The notes beneath the pieces were generated by a model. That model did not search any database and was not told the origin of the DNA. It saw nothing but the letters and a program-made list of their open reading frames with translations. A DNA stretch of 64,000 nt. Source: Acididesulfobacillus acetoxydans (GTDB lineage: Bacteria; Bacillota; Desulfitobacteriia; Desulfitobacteriales; Desulfitobacteriaceae). The stretch lies in NCBI RefSeq assembly GCF_900016645.1, contig NZ_CDGJ01000078.1. One strand, written 5' to 3'. A program made the position numbers and the translations under genes. Shown one piece after another: positions 1 to 7,355 of this stretch. Position 1 is the stretch's first letter; each line of letters begins with the position of its first letter.

Positions 1-72
1 TTGCATGAGAAAAAAGCGGAACAGCGAGAGAGCACTACCACGGCACGGTGTCGTGAAAACGAAGGGGCAGAC

Positions 73-1128
73 ATGTATCTATTGGTGATCAACCCGGGTT
101 CAACCTCGACCAAAGTCGGTCTCAGCCGGAACAGCGAGCTGCTGGCAGTCGACACTTTGCAGCACGCGCCCGAGGAAATGCGCCGGTTTCGGAATGTCAT
201 GGACCAAAAGGAGATGCGCCGCCGGGCGGTGGAGGGTTTTCTCTCCCGACAGGGACTGAGCCCGGACAAACTGTCTGCGGTGGCAGCGCGGGGCGGACTT
301 CTCGATCCGGTTCCCAGCGGGACCTACGCGGTCAACGCCAAAATGCTCGAGCATCTGCTGACGGCCAAAAACGGCGAACACGCTTCCAATCTCGGTGCGG
401 TGCTGGCCAAGGCTCTGGCGGACAGGGCCGGGATCTCGGCTTTTGTCGTCGACCCTCCGTCGGTAGACGAATTGGAAGATTGGGCGCGTTTCTCCGGCCG
501 GCCCGAGCTTCCCCGCGTCAGTTTCCTGCACGCTTTGAACATCCGCCGGGCGATTCTCCGCTGTGCCGCCGAACTGGGCAGGCCGTTGCAAACTTGTCAC
601 TTTGTCGCAGTTCATCTGGGAGGGGGAATCAGCGTCGTCGCTGTCAAAGAGGGGCGAATCGTCGATGTGAGCAATGCCAATCATGGAGGGCCTTTTTCTC
701 CCGAACGCTCCGGTAGCCTGCCGGCGCGAGAACTTCTGCATCTTTGTTTTTCCGGCCGGTATGGGGAAATGGAGTTGAGAAGGCAGATCAATGGCAAGTC
801 CGGACTGCTCGGCTACTTGGGGACCAATGCCGGTCAAGAGATAGAAAAACGCATTGAGCAGGGGGATGAGGAGGCCGGACGGATTTTTCGGGCTATGGCC
901 TACCAAATTGCTAAAGAAATCGGCGCCATGGCTGCGGTTCTCCCGCAAATTGACGGCCTTATTTACACAGGGGGTCTGGCGCATTCGGAGCTTTTGTTGG
1001 GCTTGATACAGGAGTACGTCGGTTCTTTAGCCCCTGCTTTCCGGCTGCCGGGTGAAGACGAACTGGCTGCTTTGGCGGAGGGAGCTTACCGGGTCTTGAG
1101 CGGAAAAGAAGAGGCACGCGTCTACTGA
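73..1128 (+). CDS. buk: Butyrate kinase (branched-chain carboxylate kinase type)
   Basis: Acetate/butyrate kinase family (ASKHA fold); makes ATP and a carboxylate from butyryl- or branched acyl-phosphate in the cytoplasm. 351 aa, the usual length for Buk. The N-terminal phosphate loop NPGSTSTK is at residues 7-14, the VDPPSVDEL segment at 126-134 and the HLGGG nucleotide-site motif at 181-185. I start at ATG 73, which has GAAGGGG upstream and gives the canonical MYLLVINPGS start; an upstream in-frame TTG at base 1 would add residues unlike the family. Followed by leucine dehydrogenase, as in the Bacillus ptb-bcd-buk group, so a branched-chain substrate is likely. The phosphotransacylase (ptb) would lie left of the window. 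Confidence 0.93.
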   Translation: MYLLVINPGSTSTKVGLSRNSELLAVDTLQHAPEEMRRFRNVMDQKEMRRRAVEGFLSRQGLSPDKLSAVAARGGLLDPVPSGTYAVNAKMLEHLLTAKNGEHASNLGAVLAKALADRAGISAFVVDPPSVDELEDWARFSGRPELPRVSFLHALNIRRAILRCAAELGRPLQTCHFVAVHLGGGISVVAVKEGRIVDVSNANHGGPFSPERSGSLPARELLHLCFSGRYGEMELRRQINGKSGLLGYLGTNAGQEIEKRIEQGDEEAGRIFRAMAYQIAKEIGAMAAVLPQIDGLIYTGGLAHSELLLGLIQEYVGSLAPAFRLPGEDELAALAEGAYRVLSGKEEARVY

Positions 1129-1311
1129 AGCAAACCCGTCTTCACCGGAACAAACCCGTGGGATGCCGGTGTATGCCCAAATAAGCCCGCGTTTATCGGA
1201 ACCAACCGGCGTTCACCAAAGTAAACCCATGCGTTACTGAAGCAAAACTGCGTCTGCTGGGGCAAGCCGAGTTGCCGAAGTAAACCCGCGTTTACCGAAG
1301 CGAGGTCTGCG
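1118..1311. repeat. Degenerate ~20-bp tandem repeats between buk and leucine dehydrogenase
   Basis: About nine diverged copies of a unit close to GCGTTTACCGAAGTAAACCC fill the gap. The core GTTTAC/GTAAAC is an inverted repeat, so each good copy can form a small hairpin. Clear copies lie at about 1188-1207, 1209-1228 and 1288-1307. The array begins inside the last codons of buk. No spacer/repeat contrast, so not CRISPR. Confidence 0.7.
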
Positions 1312-1356
1312 GAAGCGACAGGGTAAAGAGAAAGAAAAGAAAGGAAGTAATCAGAC

Positions 1357-2424
1357 ATGACAACTTTCGAGTATATGGAAAAGTACGACTATGAACAACT
1401 TGTTCTCTGCCAGGATAACACATCCGGCCTGAAAGCCGTCATCTGTATTCATGATACGACTTTGGGACCTGCCTTGGGCGGAACACGCATGTGGAATTAT
1501 GCCAGTGAGGAAGATGCCATTCTCGACGCCCTGCGGCTGGCCAGAGGGATGACCTACAAGAATGCTGCCGCGGGCCTTAACCTGGGTGGAGGGAAAGCCG
1601 TCATCATGGGTGATTCTCGCACCCAGAAGTCCGAGGAACTGTTCAGGGCCTTTGGACGTTACGTTCAGTCTCTCAACGGGCGCTACATCACCGCGGAAGA
1701 TGTGGGAACCAACGTTCAGGATATGGACTGGATTCACACGGAAACCAAGTTTGTCACCGGTATTTCCTCATCTTACGGAGCATCCGGAGATCCTTCCCCT
1801 CTCACGGCTTTGGGCGTCTATCGCGGTATGAAAGCCGCCGCCAAGGAGGCTTTCGGCTCAGACTCCTTAGAAGGAAAGACCGTAGCTATCCAGGGTCTGG
1901 GGCATGTGGGCTATTACCTGGCCAAACACCTCACGGACGAAGGGGCGAAGCTGATCGTTACGGATATCAACAGCGAGGCCGTGAAACGCGTAGCCCGCGA
2001 ATTTGTGGCGACGGCGGTGCGTCCGGAGGAGATTTTCGGGGTTAAGTGCGATATTTTCGCTCCCTGCGCTTTGGGAGCAGTGATTAATGACGACACCATT
2101 CCCCAGCTTAAATGCCAGGTGGTGGCGGGAGCTGCCAACAATGTCCTCAAAGAGGATCGCCATGGAGATGAACTCTATGAAAAGGGAATCCTTTACGCTC
2201 CGGATTATGTGATCAATGCCGGGGGTGTTATTAACGTTGCGGACGAACTCGAAGGGTATAACGCCGAGCGCGCTTTGAAGAAAGTCGAGACGGTCTACGA
2301 CAATGTGGCCAGGGTGATTGCCATCGCCAAACGGGACCATATCCCGACCTATAAGGCAGCCGATCGCATGGCGGAAGAAAGAATCGCCAAAATCGGCAAG
2401 GTGAGCAATACTTTCCTGCGCTAA
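1357..2424 (+). CDS. bcd: Leucine (branched-chain amino acid) dehydrogenase
   Basis: Glu/Leu/Phe/Val dehydrogenase family; NAD-dependent oxidative deamination of leucine, valine or isoleucine to the 2-oxo acid. 355 aa, typical of LeuDH. The N-terminal catalytic domain carries GGTRMW and the lysine-containing KNAAAGLNLGGGKAV segment (about residues 68-82); a Rossmann motif GLGHVG lies near residue 180, and NAAGGVINVADE-type residues near the C-terminus fit the family. Start ATG 1357 follows GAAAGGAAG. It sits between two butyrate-kinase-family genes and upstream of a 2-oxoacid:ferredoxin oxidoreductase, giving a coherent route amino acid to oxoacid to acyl-CoA to acid plus ATP. Phenylalanine or valine preference cannot be excluded. 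Confidence 0.92.
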   Translation: MTTFEYMEKYDYEQLVLCQDNTSGLKAVICIHDTTLGPALGGTRMWNYASEEDAILDALRLARGMTYKNAAAGLNLGGGKAVIMGDSRTQKSEELFRAFGRYVQSLNGRYITAEDVGTNVQDMDWIHTETKFVTGISSSYGASGDPSPLTALGVYRGMKAAAKEAFGSDSLEGKTVAIQGLGHVGYYLAKHLTDEGAKLIVTDINSEAVKRVAREFVATAVRPEEIFGVKCDIFAPCALGAVINDDTIPQLKCQVVAGAANNVLKEDRHGDELYEKGILYAPDYVINAGGVINVADELEGYNAERALKKVETVYDNVARVIAIAKRDHIPTYKAADRMAEERIAKIGKVSNTFLR

Positions 2425-2517
2425 GGCTGAGGCGGGAAACCGAACCTTCTCCTTGGAGGCCCCGGGGACTCGTCCGGAGGACCGGCGGGAGGATATGAAG
2501 GCCCGCTCGAATTGAGA

Positions 2518-2547
2518 TTCGATTTACGGGGTCATCCGGTGTATAAT
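2518..2547 (+). promoter_or_regulatory. Possible sigma-A promoter for the vor cluster
   Basis: TATAAT at 2542-2547 with a weak -35 TTCGAT at 2518-2523 (18-nt spacer), about 25 nt before the GTG start of the kinase paralogue. The -10 is perfect; the -35 is poor. Confidence 0.5.
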
Positions 2548-2570
2548 CTTAAAGGACGGAGTGCTGGGCT

Positions 2571-3497
2571 GTGTTTCTGACATGGGTGGAACAAGTCAAG
2601 GGGATTGAATTGACGCTTTGGCGGGGCGAAGAACGCCTTGAGTCCCGGTGTTTCCCTCCGTACGGCCCCGCGGCAGGGGGTCAGAACACAGATCCGGACG
2701 CGCTGCGGGCGGCCTGCGAGGGCTGGCTGGGCGGTTTGGGCGTGAGCGCCTTGCGGGTTGTCCTCGTTTCGGGTCTGGATTTCCGGGGTCCCGCTTCCGG
2801 TTCGTGCCGGGTTGACAAGCTGGCGCGGGCTTTTGGCGCTTGTCTCTGTGCCATCCCGCTGTGGTGGGAAGAGGACCTGCCGGAGTCGGCCCAGGTTTCC
2901 GGTTTTCCCGGCATCAAGCGCAAGGGAATATATGACCGGATCGCGCACGAGGCAGCGCTCTGCCGGCTGGAGCGGGAGTCGGGGCAAAACCTTCCCGCCG
3001 GGATCATCGTGGCCAGCCTCGGAGAAGGGGTGTCCGTGGCGGCCTATGCCGGCGGACGGCTTTTGGATGTCAACAATGCGCGCGATGGCGAGGGGCCCAT
3101 GGGCTGGAAATTCTGCGGTTCCCTGCCGACGGAACCCTTCGTTCATTGGGCTTTTACGGGCGGCAAGACCCGGGCACAATTGGAGTCGGCCCTGGATGAG
3201 GAAGGCGGCTGGGCTGCCTATAAAGGGATGATGTCTCCGGAAGAATGGGAAGAGATCATGGCTTATCAGGTGGTTAAAGAGATCGGCGCGATGCGGGCGG
3301 TGCTTAAGCAGAGGGTGGACAAGATCGTTCTCACGGGGGAAATGGCTTCCCTCTCGGGAATGGCTCGCATCAAGAAACGGCTGCCGCCTGACCCGGCGGT
3401 TCGGGAGATTCCCGGCGCAGACCGCGCTTTGGGGCTCGCGCGTATTTGGTTGACCGACATGCGCTTGGCGGCGGAAAGAGGCGGGAAGCTTGATTGA
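2571..3497 (+). CDS. Divergent butyrate-kinase-like protein, probably not a normal kinase
   Basis: 308 aa ASKHA-fold protein recognisable from its C-terminal half (LLDVNNARDGEGPMG, then MAYQVVKEIGAMRAVL and the VDKIVLTGEMA segment), which parallels the butyrate kinase at 73-1128. It differs at key places: the N-terminal NPGSTSTK phosphate loop is absent, HLGGG reads SLGEG at residues 149-153, and about 20 residues are missing after the KSGLLGYLGT-equivalent region. Start GTG 2571 follows AAGGACGGAG. Its end overlaps the next gene by 8 nt, so both are translated together with the oxidoreductase genes. Catalysis is doubtful; a binding or regulatory role is inference. Confidence 0.75.
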   Translation: MFLTWVEQVKGIELTLWRGEERLESRCFPPYGPAAGGQNTDPDALRAACEGWLGGLGVSALRVVLVSGLDFRGPASGSCRVDKLARAFGACLCAIPLWWEEDLPESAQVSGFPGIKRKGIYDRIAHEAALCRLERESGQNLPAGIIVASLGEGVSVAAYAGGRLLDVNNARDGEGPMGWKFCGSLPTEPFVHWAFTGGKTRAQLESALDEEGGWAAYKGMMSPEEWEEIMAYQVVKEIGAMRAVLKQRVDKIVLTGEMASLSGMARIKKRLPPDPAVREIPGADRALGLARIWLTDMRLAAERGGKLD

Positions 3498-4224
3498 GAT
3501 TTTCACCGGGTATTTCGGCAGCGGCAAAACGGAGATTGCGCTTAATCGGGCCGTGAGTCTGACCGCGGCTGGGCAGCGAGTACATGTGGTCGACCTGGAC
3601 ATTGTCAAACCGTATTTTCGTTCGCGGGAAGCCCGCGCCTTCCTGGCGGAAGCCGGGGTGGATTTGATTATGCCGAACGGAGACTGGGAAGACGCCGACC
3701 TGCCGGTGGTCAGTCCTCGAGTACTGGGCGCTTTGACCAGCGCGGAGGGGGAAGTCCTGATCGATGTGGGCGGAGACGCGGCCGGTGCTTTGGCTTTGGC
3801 CGCTTTTGCCCCGATTTTGCACAAGCGCGGTTATCGTATGTTTTTGGTGATCAATCCGTACCGGCCTTTTGCCGGGGACGCGGCCGGCCTGCAAGCCCTG
3901 CGGCTGGAGATCGAGCATGCTTCCCAGTTGCGGATTGACGGTATTGTCAGCAATCCGAACTTAGGTGAGAAGACGGAATGGGAGGATTTGCTGGCGGGGT
4001 ATGCTCAGGTCAACGCTATGGCACGGGGTTTAGACTTGCCGGTGCTGATGACGGGGGTGACGGAACGCTGGGCCGAGCGCTTGGAGCGAGAGCTGGCCGA
4101 ACGCGCGGGTTGGAGTCAGGGGGAAAGGCCGGCGGGTCCCAGGCAACGGGTCAGGAATTACCTCCTTCCCCCTTGGGAGTCGGAGGAAGGACAGGTAAAC
4201 AGAATCGGGCCGCCCTTTCATTGA
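3490..4224 (+). CDS. P-loop NTPase of 2-oxoacid:ferredoxin oxidoreductase cluster
   Basis: 244 aa protein with a Walker A motif GYFGSGKTE at residues 7-15, followed by a VVDLDIVKPYFRSRE segment with a deviant second nucleotide-contact region. The family has no assigned reaction that I know of. TTG start at 3490 is preceded by GAGGCGGGAAG and overlaps the preceding gene by 8 nt. The C-terminal 40 residues are charged and low in complexity. Co-transcription with the ferredoxin, alpha, beta and gamma subunits directly downstream suggests a role in assembly or maturation of the iron-sulfur/TPP enzyme, or in coupling it to the adjacent kinase paralogue; this is inference from position only. Confidence 0.75.
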   Translation: MIEIFTGYFGSGKTEIALNRAVSLTAAGQRVHVVDLDIVKPYFRSREARAFLAEAGVDLIMPNGDWEDADLPVVSPRVLGALTSAEGEVLIDVGGDAAGALALAAFAPILHKRGYRMFLVINPYRPFAGDAAGLQALRLEIEHASQLRIDGIVSNPNLGEKTEWEDLLAGYAQVNAMARGLDLPVLMTGVTERWAERLERELAERAGWSQGERPAGPRQRVRNYLLPPWESEEGQVNRIGPPFH

Positions 4225-4243
4225 GAAGGAAGGAGGGATTTTC

Positions 4244-4465
4244 ATGCTGAAGGTAGAGTTTGATGAAGAACGCTGCAAAGGGTGCGAACTGTGCAAGGCC
4301 GCGTGTCCGAAAGGGATCATCGTTATGGCCGATCACCTGAACTCCATGGGGTTCTATCCGGCGACGGTCATCGATCAGGACAGCTGTATATCCTGCGCGT
4401 TTTGTGCCCGGATGTGTCCCGATGTGGTGATTACAGTGCGAAGGGAGGAGAAAAACCATGGCTAA
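4244..4465 (+). CDS. vorD: 2-oxoacid:ferredoxin oxidoreductase, ferredoxin (delta) subunit
   Basis: 73 aa dicluster ferredoxin with two C-x2-C-x2-C-x3-C-P motifs (CKGCELCKAACP and CISCAFCARMCP), binding two [4Fe-4S] clusters. It passes electrons from the TPP/iron-sulfur core to soluble ferredoxin. The first gene of a tight D-A-B-C set; its stop overlaps the alpha start by 8 nt. ATG 4244 follows GAAGGAAGGAGG. Whether the enzyme is of the Vor (branched-chain) or Kor (2-oxoglutarate) kind cannot be told from this subunit; the leucine dehydrogenase and butyrate kinase neighbours favour Vor. Confidence 0.9.
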   Translation: MLKVEFDEERCKGCELCKAACPKGIIVMADHLNSMGFYPATVIDQDSCISCAFCARMCPDVVITVRREEKNHG

Positions 4466-5528
4466 GGTCCTGATGAAAGGGAATGAGGCACTCGGTGAGG
4501 CGGCGATCCGGGCCGGCTGCCGCTTTTTCTTCGGCTATCCGATTACTCCGCAGAGCGAACTTCCGCATTATTTGGCCAAGCGCCTGCCCGAAATCGGGGG
4601 AGTCTTTCTGCAGGCGGAGTCGGAAGTGGCGGCAATCAATATGGTTTACGGGGCGGCCGGCGCGGGTGCGCGCGTTATGACCTCTTCCTCTTCCCCGGGC
4701 GTCAGCCTGAAGATGGAGGGTATTTCCTATATCGCGGGTGCCGAATTACCCTGTGTTATCGTCAACATGCAACGGGGCGGCCCGGGCTTGGGCAGTATTC
4801 AGCCGGGGCAATCCGACTACTTTCAAGCGGTAAAAGGCGGAGGGCACGGCGATTACCGGCTTCTGGTCCTCGCTCCCGCCAGTATCCAGGAGATGGTGGA
4901 CTTAATGGGTCTGGCTTTCGCCCTGGCGGATAAATACCGCAACCCCGTAATGATTCTCGGAGACGGAACTCTGGGGCAAATGATGGAGCCGGTGGAGTTC
5001 CCCGAGATGATCGATCCGGACAAACTGCCGTCCAAACCCTGGGCGGCCCGGGGAGCCAAAGGACGCGAGCCCAATATCATCAATTCTCTCTACCTCAATC
5101 CGCTGGAACTGGAAGAACACAATCTAAAACTCCAAGCCAAGTACGCCCAGATGGCGGAGGAGGAGACACGCTCGGAGAGCTATTACACGGATGACGCCGA
5201 AATTGTCCTGGTCGGGTACGGCTCCTCGGCCCGCGTGTGCAAAGCGGCAGTGGATCAGGCTCGGCAGCAGGGGATTAAAGCCGGTTTGTTCAGGCCCATC
5301 ACTCTTTTCCCCTTTCCGAAAGCGGAGATCCAGGCGGCTTGCAGGCAGGCGAAGTCGGTCCTGACGGTGGAAATGAGCATGGGTCAATTGGTTGAAGATG
5401 TGCGCTACAACCTCGAATTTAAAGTACCCGTTCACTTCTATGGACGTGCCGGGGGGATGGTTCCCACGACTCGGGCAGTCGTCTCTAAGATCACAGAGTT
5501 GGTGCAGGAAGGAGGACGATCGGCATGA
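4458..5528 (+). CDS. vorA: 2-oxoacid:ferredoxin oxidoreductase, alpha subunit
   Basis: 356 aa, usual length for the alpha chain of four-subunit 2-oxoacid:ferredoxin oxidoreductases. The N-terminal pyrimidine-binding fold has GYPITPQSELPHYL near residue 28 and the QAESEVAAINMVYGAAGAGAR stretch; the C-terminal transketolase-like domain follows from about residue 245 (VLVGYGSSARV). With the beta chain it decarboxylates a 2-oxo acid to acyl-CoA, reducing ferredoxin. ATG 4458 is preceded by GGGAGGAG at good spacing. Overlaps the delta gene by 8 nt and the beta gene by 4 nt, so the four chains are translationally coupled. Substrate is inferred from neighbours (see vorD). Confidence 0.92.
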   Translation: MAKVLMKGNEALGEAAIRAGCRFFFGYPITPQSELPHYLAKRLPEIGGVFLQAESEVAAINMVYGAAGAGARVMTSSSSPGVSLKMEGISYIAGAELPCVIVNMQRGGPGLGSIQPGQSDYFQAVKGGGHGDYRLLVLAPASIQEMVDLMGLAFALADKYRNPVMILGDGTLGQMMEPVEFPEMIDPDKLPSKPWAARGAKGREPNIINSLYLNPLELEEHNLKLQAKYAQMAEEETRSESYYTDDAEIVLVGYGSSARVCKAAVDQARQQGIKAGLFRPITLFPFPKAEIQAACRQAKSVLTVEMSMGQLVEDVRYNLEFKVPVHFYGRAGGMVPTTRAVVSKITELVQEGGRSA

Positions 5529-6274
5529 TTACGGTGTTTGAAAGGCCAAAGTCCCTGACCCCAGCCAAGACGCATTATTGCCCCGGGTGTACGCACGGAA
5601 TTATTCACCGCTTGGTGGCGGAAGTTATCGACGAACTCGGTGTGAGGGAAGAGACCATCGGCATCGCTCCCGTAGGTTGCTCAGTGCTCGCTTATAACTA
5701 TTTTAATGTGGATATGTACGAAGCGGCCCATGGGCGCGCTCCGGCGGTGGCCACGGGGATCAAGCGGGTTCATCCCGATAAAGTGGTGTTTACCTATCAG
5801 GGAGACGGAGATCTGGCAGCTATCGGAACGGCCGAGATCATTCACGCCGCGGCCCGGGGGGAGAAGATTACCACCATCTTCGTCAATAATGCGATTTACG
5901 GCATGACCGGGGGACAGATGGCCCCCACGACTCTGATTGGGCAGACAGCGACAACGGCCCCAAACGGACGCGATCCGGAGGTGCAGGGTTACCCCATCCG
6001 GATGTCCGAGATTCTGGCTACGATGCCGGGGGCGGCCTACATCGCCCGCGTTTCGGTGCATAATCCGCAGGAAGTGGCGAAAGCGAAAAAGGCCGTTAAG
6101 ACTGCTTTTCAGGTTCAGCTGGAACGCAAAGGGTTTGCCATGGTCGAGGTCCTCTCCAGCTGTCCGACGAACTGGGGCCTGACTCCGCTCAAGGCTTTGG
6201 AGTGGCTCAAGGATAACATGATTCCCTATTATCCCCTGGGTGTACAGAAAGCACCTGAGGAGGTGAAGGCCTGA
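5525..6274 (+). CDS. vorB: 2-oxoacid:ferredoxin oxidoreductase, beta (TPP-binding) subunit
   Basis: 249 aa TPP-binding chain. CPGCTHGIIHRL at about residue 20 and the TPP/Mg motif starting GDGDLAAIG near residue 96 and running to NNAIYGMTGGQMAPTT are typical. It holds the thiamine cofactor that attacks the 2-oxo acid. Start ATG 5525 has AAGGAGG 9 nt upstream and overlaps the alpha stop. The stop overlaps the gamma start by one base. Length and motifs fit the Kor/Vor branch better than pyruvate oxidoreductase, whose beta chain is longer. Confidence 0.92.
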   Translation: MITVFERPKSLTPAKTHYCPGCTHGIIHRLVAEVIDELGVREETIGIAPVGCSVLAYNYFNVDMYEAAHGRAPAVATGIKRVHPDKVVFTYQGDGDLAAIGTAEIIHAAARGEKITTIFVNNAIYGMTGGQMAPTTLIGQTATTAPNGRDPEVQGYPIRMSEILATMPGAAYIARVSVHNPQEVAKAKKAVKTAFQVQLERKGFAMVEVLSSCPTNWGLTPLKALEWLKDNMIPYYPLGVQKAPEEVKA

Positions 6275-6816
6275 TGTTGCAGGAAATTATTTTGGCCGGT
6301 TTTGGCGGCCAAGGAGTCATGTCCATGGGGCAGCTTCTGGCTTATGCCGGGATGGAGGAGAACAAGCAGGTAAGCTGGATTCCTTCTTATGGTCCGGAGA
6401 TGCGGGGAGGAACGGCCAACTGTTCCGTGACCTTGTCGGATACCCCGGTGAGTTCCCCTTTGATTGACGAACCCGATACCCTTTTTGTTCTCAACCGGCC
6501 TTCTTTGGAAAAATTCGAAGGGAACGTCAAACCTGGCGGGCTGCTCTTGCTTAATTCCTCTCTCGTGAAGGTCGAACCGCAAAGGACGGACCTGCGGGTC
6601 CTGAAACTCCCGGTGGACAATCTGGCCCAGGAGAAGTTCGGCAATTCCCGCGTGGCCAATATGATTCTGGTCGGCGCTTTCGTGGCAATCACGGGGGCCG
6701 TGAGTCTCGACTCCGTGGTGGGGGCCCTGAAGAAAGTGCTGCCCGAGCATCGGCACAAGTTAATTCCGCTGAATCGGCAGGCTTTAGAATTGGGAGTTGA
6801 GTTGGCTCAATCATGA
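6274..6816 (+). CDS. vorC: 2-oxoacid:ferredoxin oxidoreductase, gamma subunit
   Basis: 180 aa gamma chain with the N-terminal LAGFGGQGVMSMGQLLA motif and SYGPEMRGGTANCSV segment that define the family; it helps bind coenzyme A. Start ATG 6274 follows GAGGAGGTGA. Completes the D-A-B-C set. The 3' end overlaps the NUDIX gene by 4 nt, so the oxidoreductase transcript probably runs on into nudF and the sporulation genes behind it. Confidence 0.92.
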   Translation: MLQEIILAGFGGQGVMSMGQLLAYAGMEENKQVSWIPSYGPEMRGGTANCSVTLSDTPVSSPLIDEPDTLFVLNRPSLEKFEGNVKPGGLLLLNSSLVKVEPQRTDLRVLKLPVDNLAQEKFGNSRVANMILVGAFVAITGAVSLDSVVGALKKVLPEHRHKLIPLNRQALELGVELAQS

Positions 6817-7355
6817 AAAAGAGCGACACCGATTTACGTGAAGAGAGAATCAGCCGGGAAGTTGTCTTTCAAGGACGCATGCTGCGTTTGGAACGGGATA
6901 CGGTCCGCCTGCCCCAGGGGGGGAAAACGACCCGGGAAGTGGTCAGGCATCCGGGAGCCGTGGGGATTGTGGCCCGGTTGGAGGAGAGGGTTTTGCTTGT
7001 CAGGCAGTTCCGCTATCCCATCGGGGACGTGACCTTGGAGATCCCGGCCGGAAAGTTGGATCCGGGGGAGGGGCTTTTGAGTTGCGCCGAGCGGGAACTG
7101 AGGGAGGAAACGGGTTACAGGGGAACTATGGTTCCCCTCGGCACGTTCTGCACAACTCCCGGATTCTCGGACGAAATTATGCACCTTTACCTGGCCCGGG
7201 ACTTGGTTTGGGACCCCCTCGTTCCGGATGAGGATGAGTTCTTGGCGGTGGAAGCCCTTGACTGGGCGGAGGCTGTGACCAGGGCTCGCGGCGGCGGTTT
7301 CCGGGACGCGAAAACGGTTCTGGCTCTCTTGCTGGCGGCGGAAAGGCTGAAATGA
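6813..7355 (+). CDS. nudF: ADP-ribose pyrophosphatase (NUDIX hydrolase)
   Basis: 180 aa NUDIX hydrolase; the signature G-x5-E-x7-REUxEExGU is present from about residue 83 (GKLDPGEG... RELREETGY). The family cleaves ADP-ribose to AMP and ribose 5-phosphate. Length and the EIPAGK segment match NudF/YqkG. It heads the block that in Bacillus subtilis reads nudF, yqxK, spoIIM. ATG 6813 overlaps vorC by 4 nt and its stop overlaps the next gene by 4 nt, so it is translationally coupled on both sides. Confidence 0.9.
   Translation: MKKSDTDLREERISREVVFQGRMLRLERDTVRLPQGGKTTREVVRHPGAVGIVARLEERVLLVRQFRYPIGDVTLEIPAGKLDPGEGLLSCAERELREETGYRGTMVPLGTFCTTPGFSDEIMHLYLARDLVWDPLVPDEDEFLAVEALDWAEAVTRARGGGFRDAKTVLALLLAAERLK

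Noticed and set aside
1118..1311. CRISPR-like array
   Set aside because: Units are contiguous and diverged, with no constant repeat and unique spacer pattern, and no cas genes are near. The same applies to 32797-33040.
2532..3824. 430-codon open frame opposite the kinase paralogue and P-loop gene
   Set aside because: Antisense shadow; both plus-strand proteins have recognisable motifs and ribosome sites.
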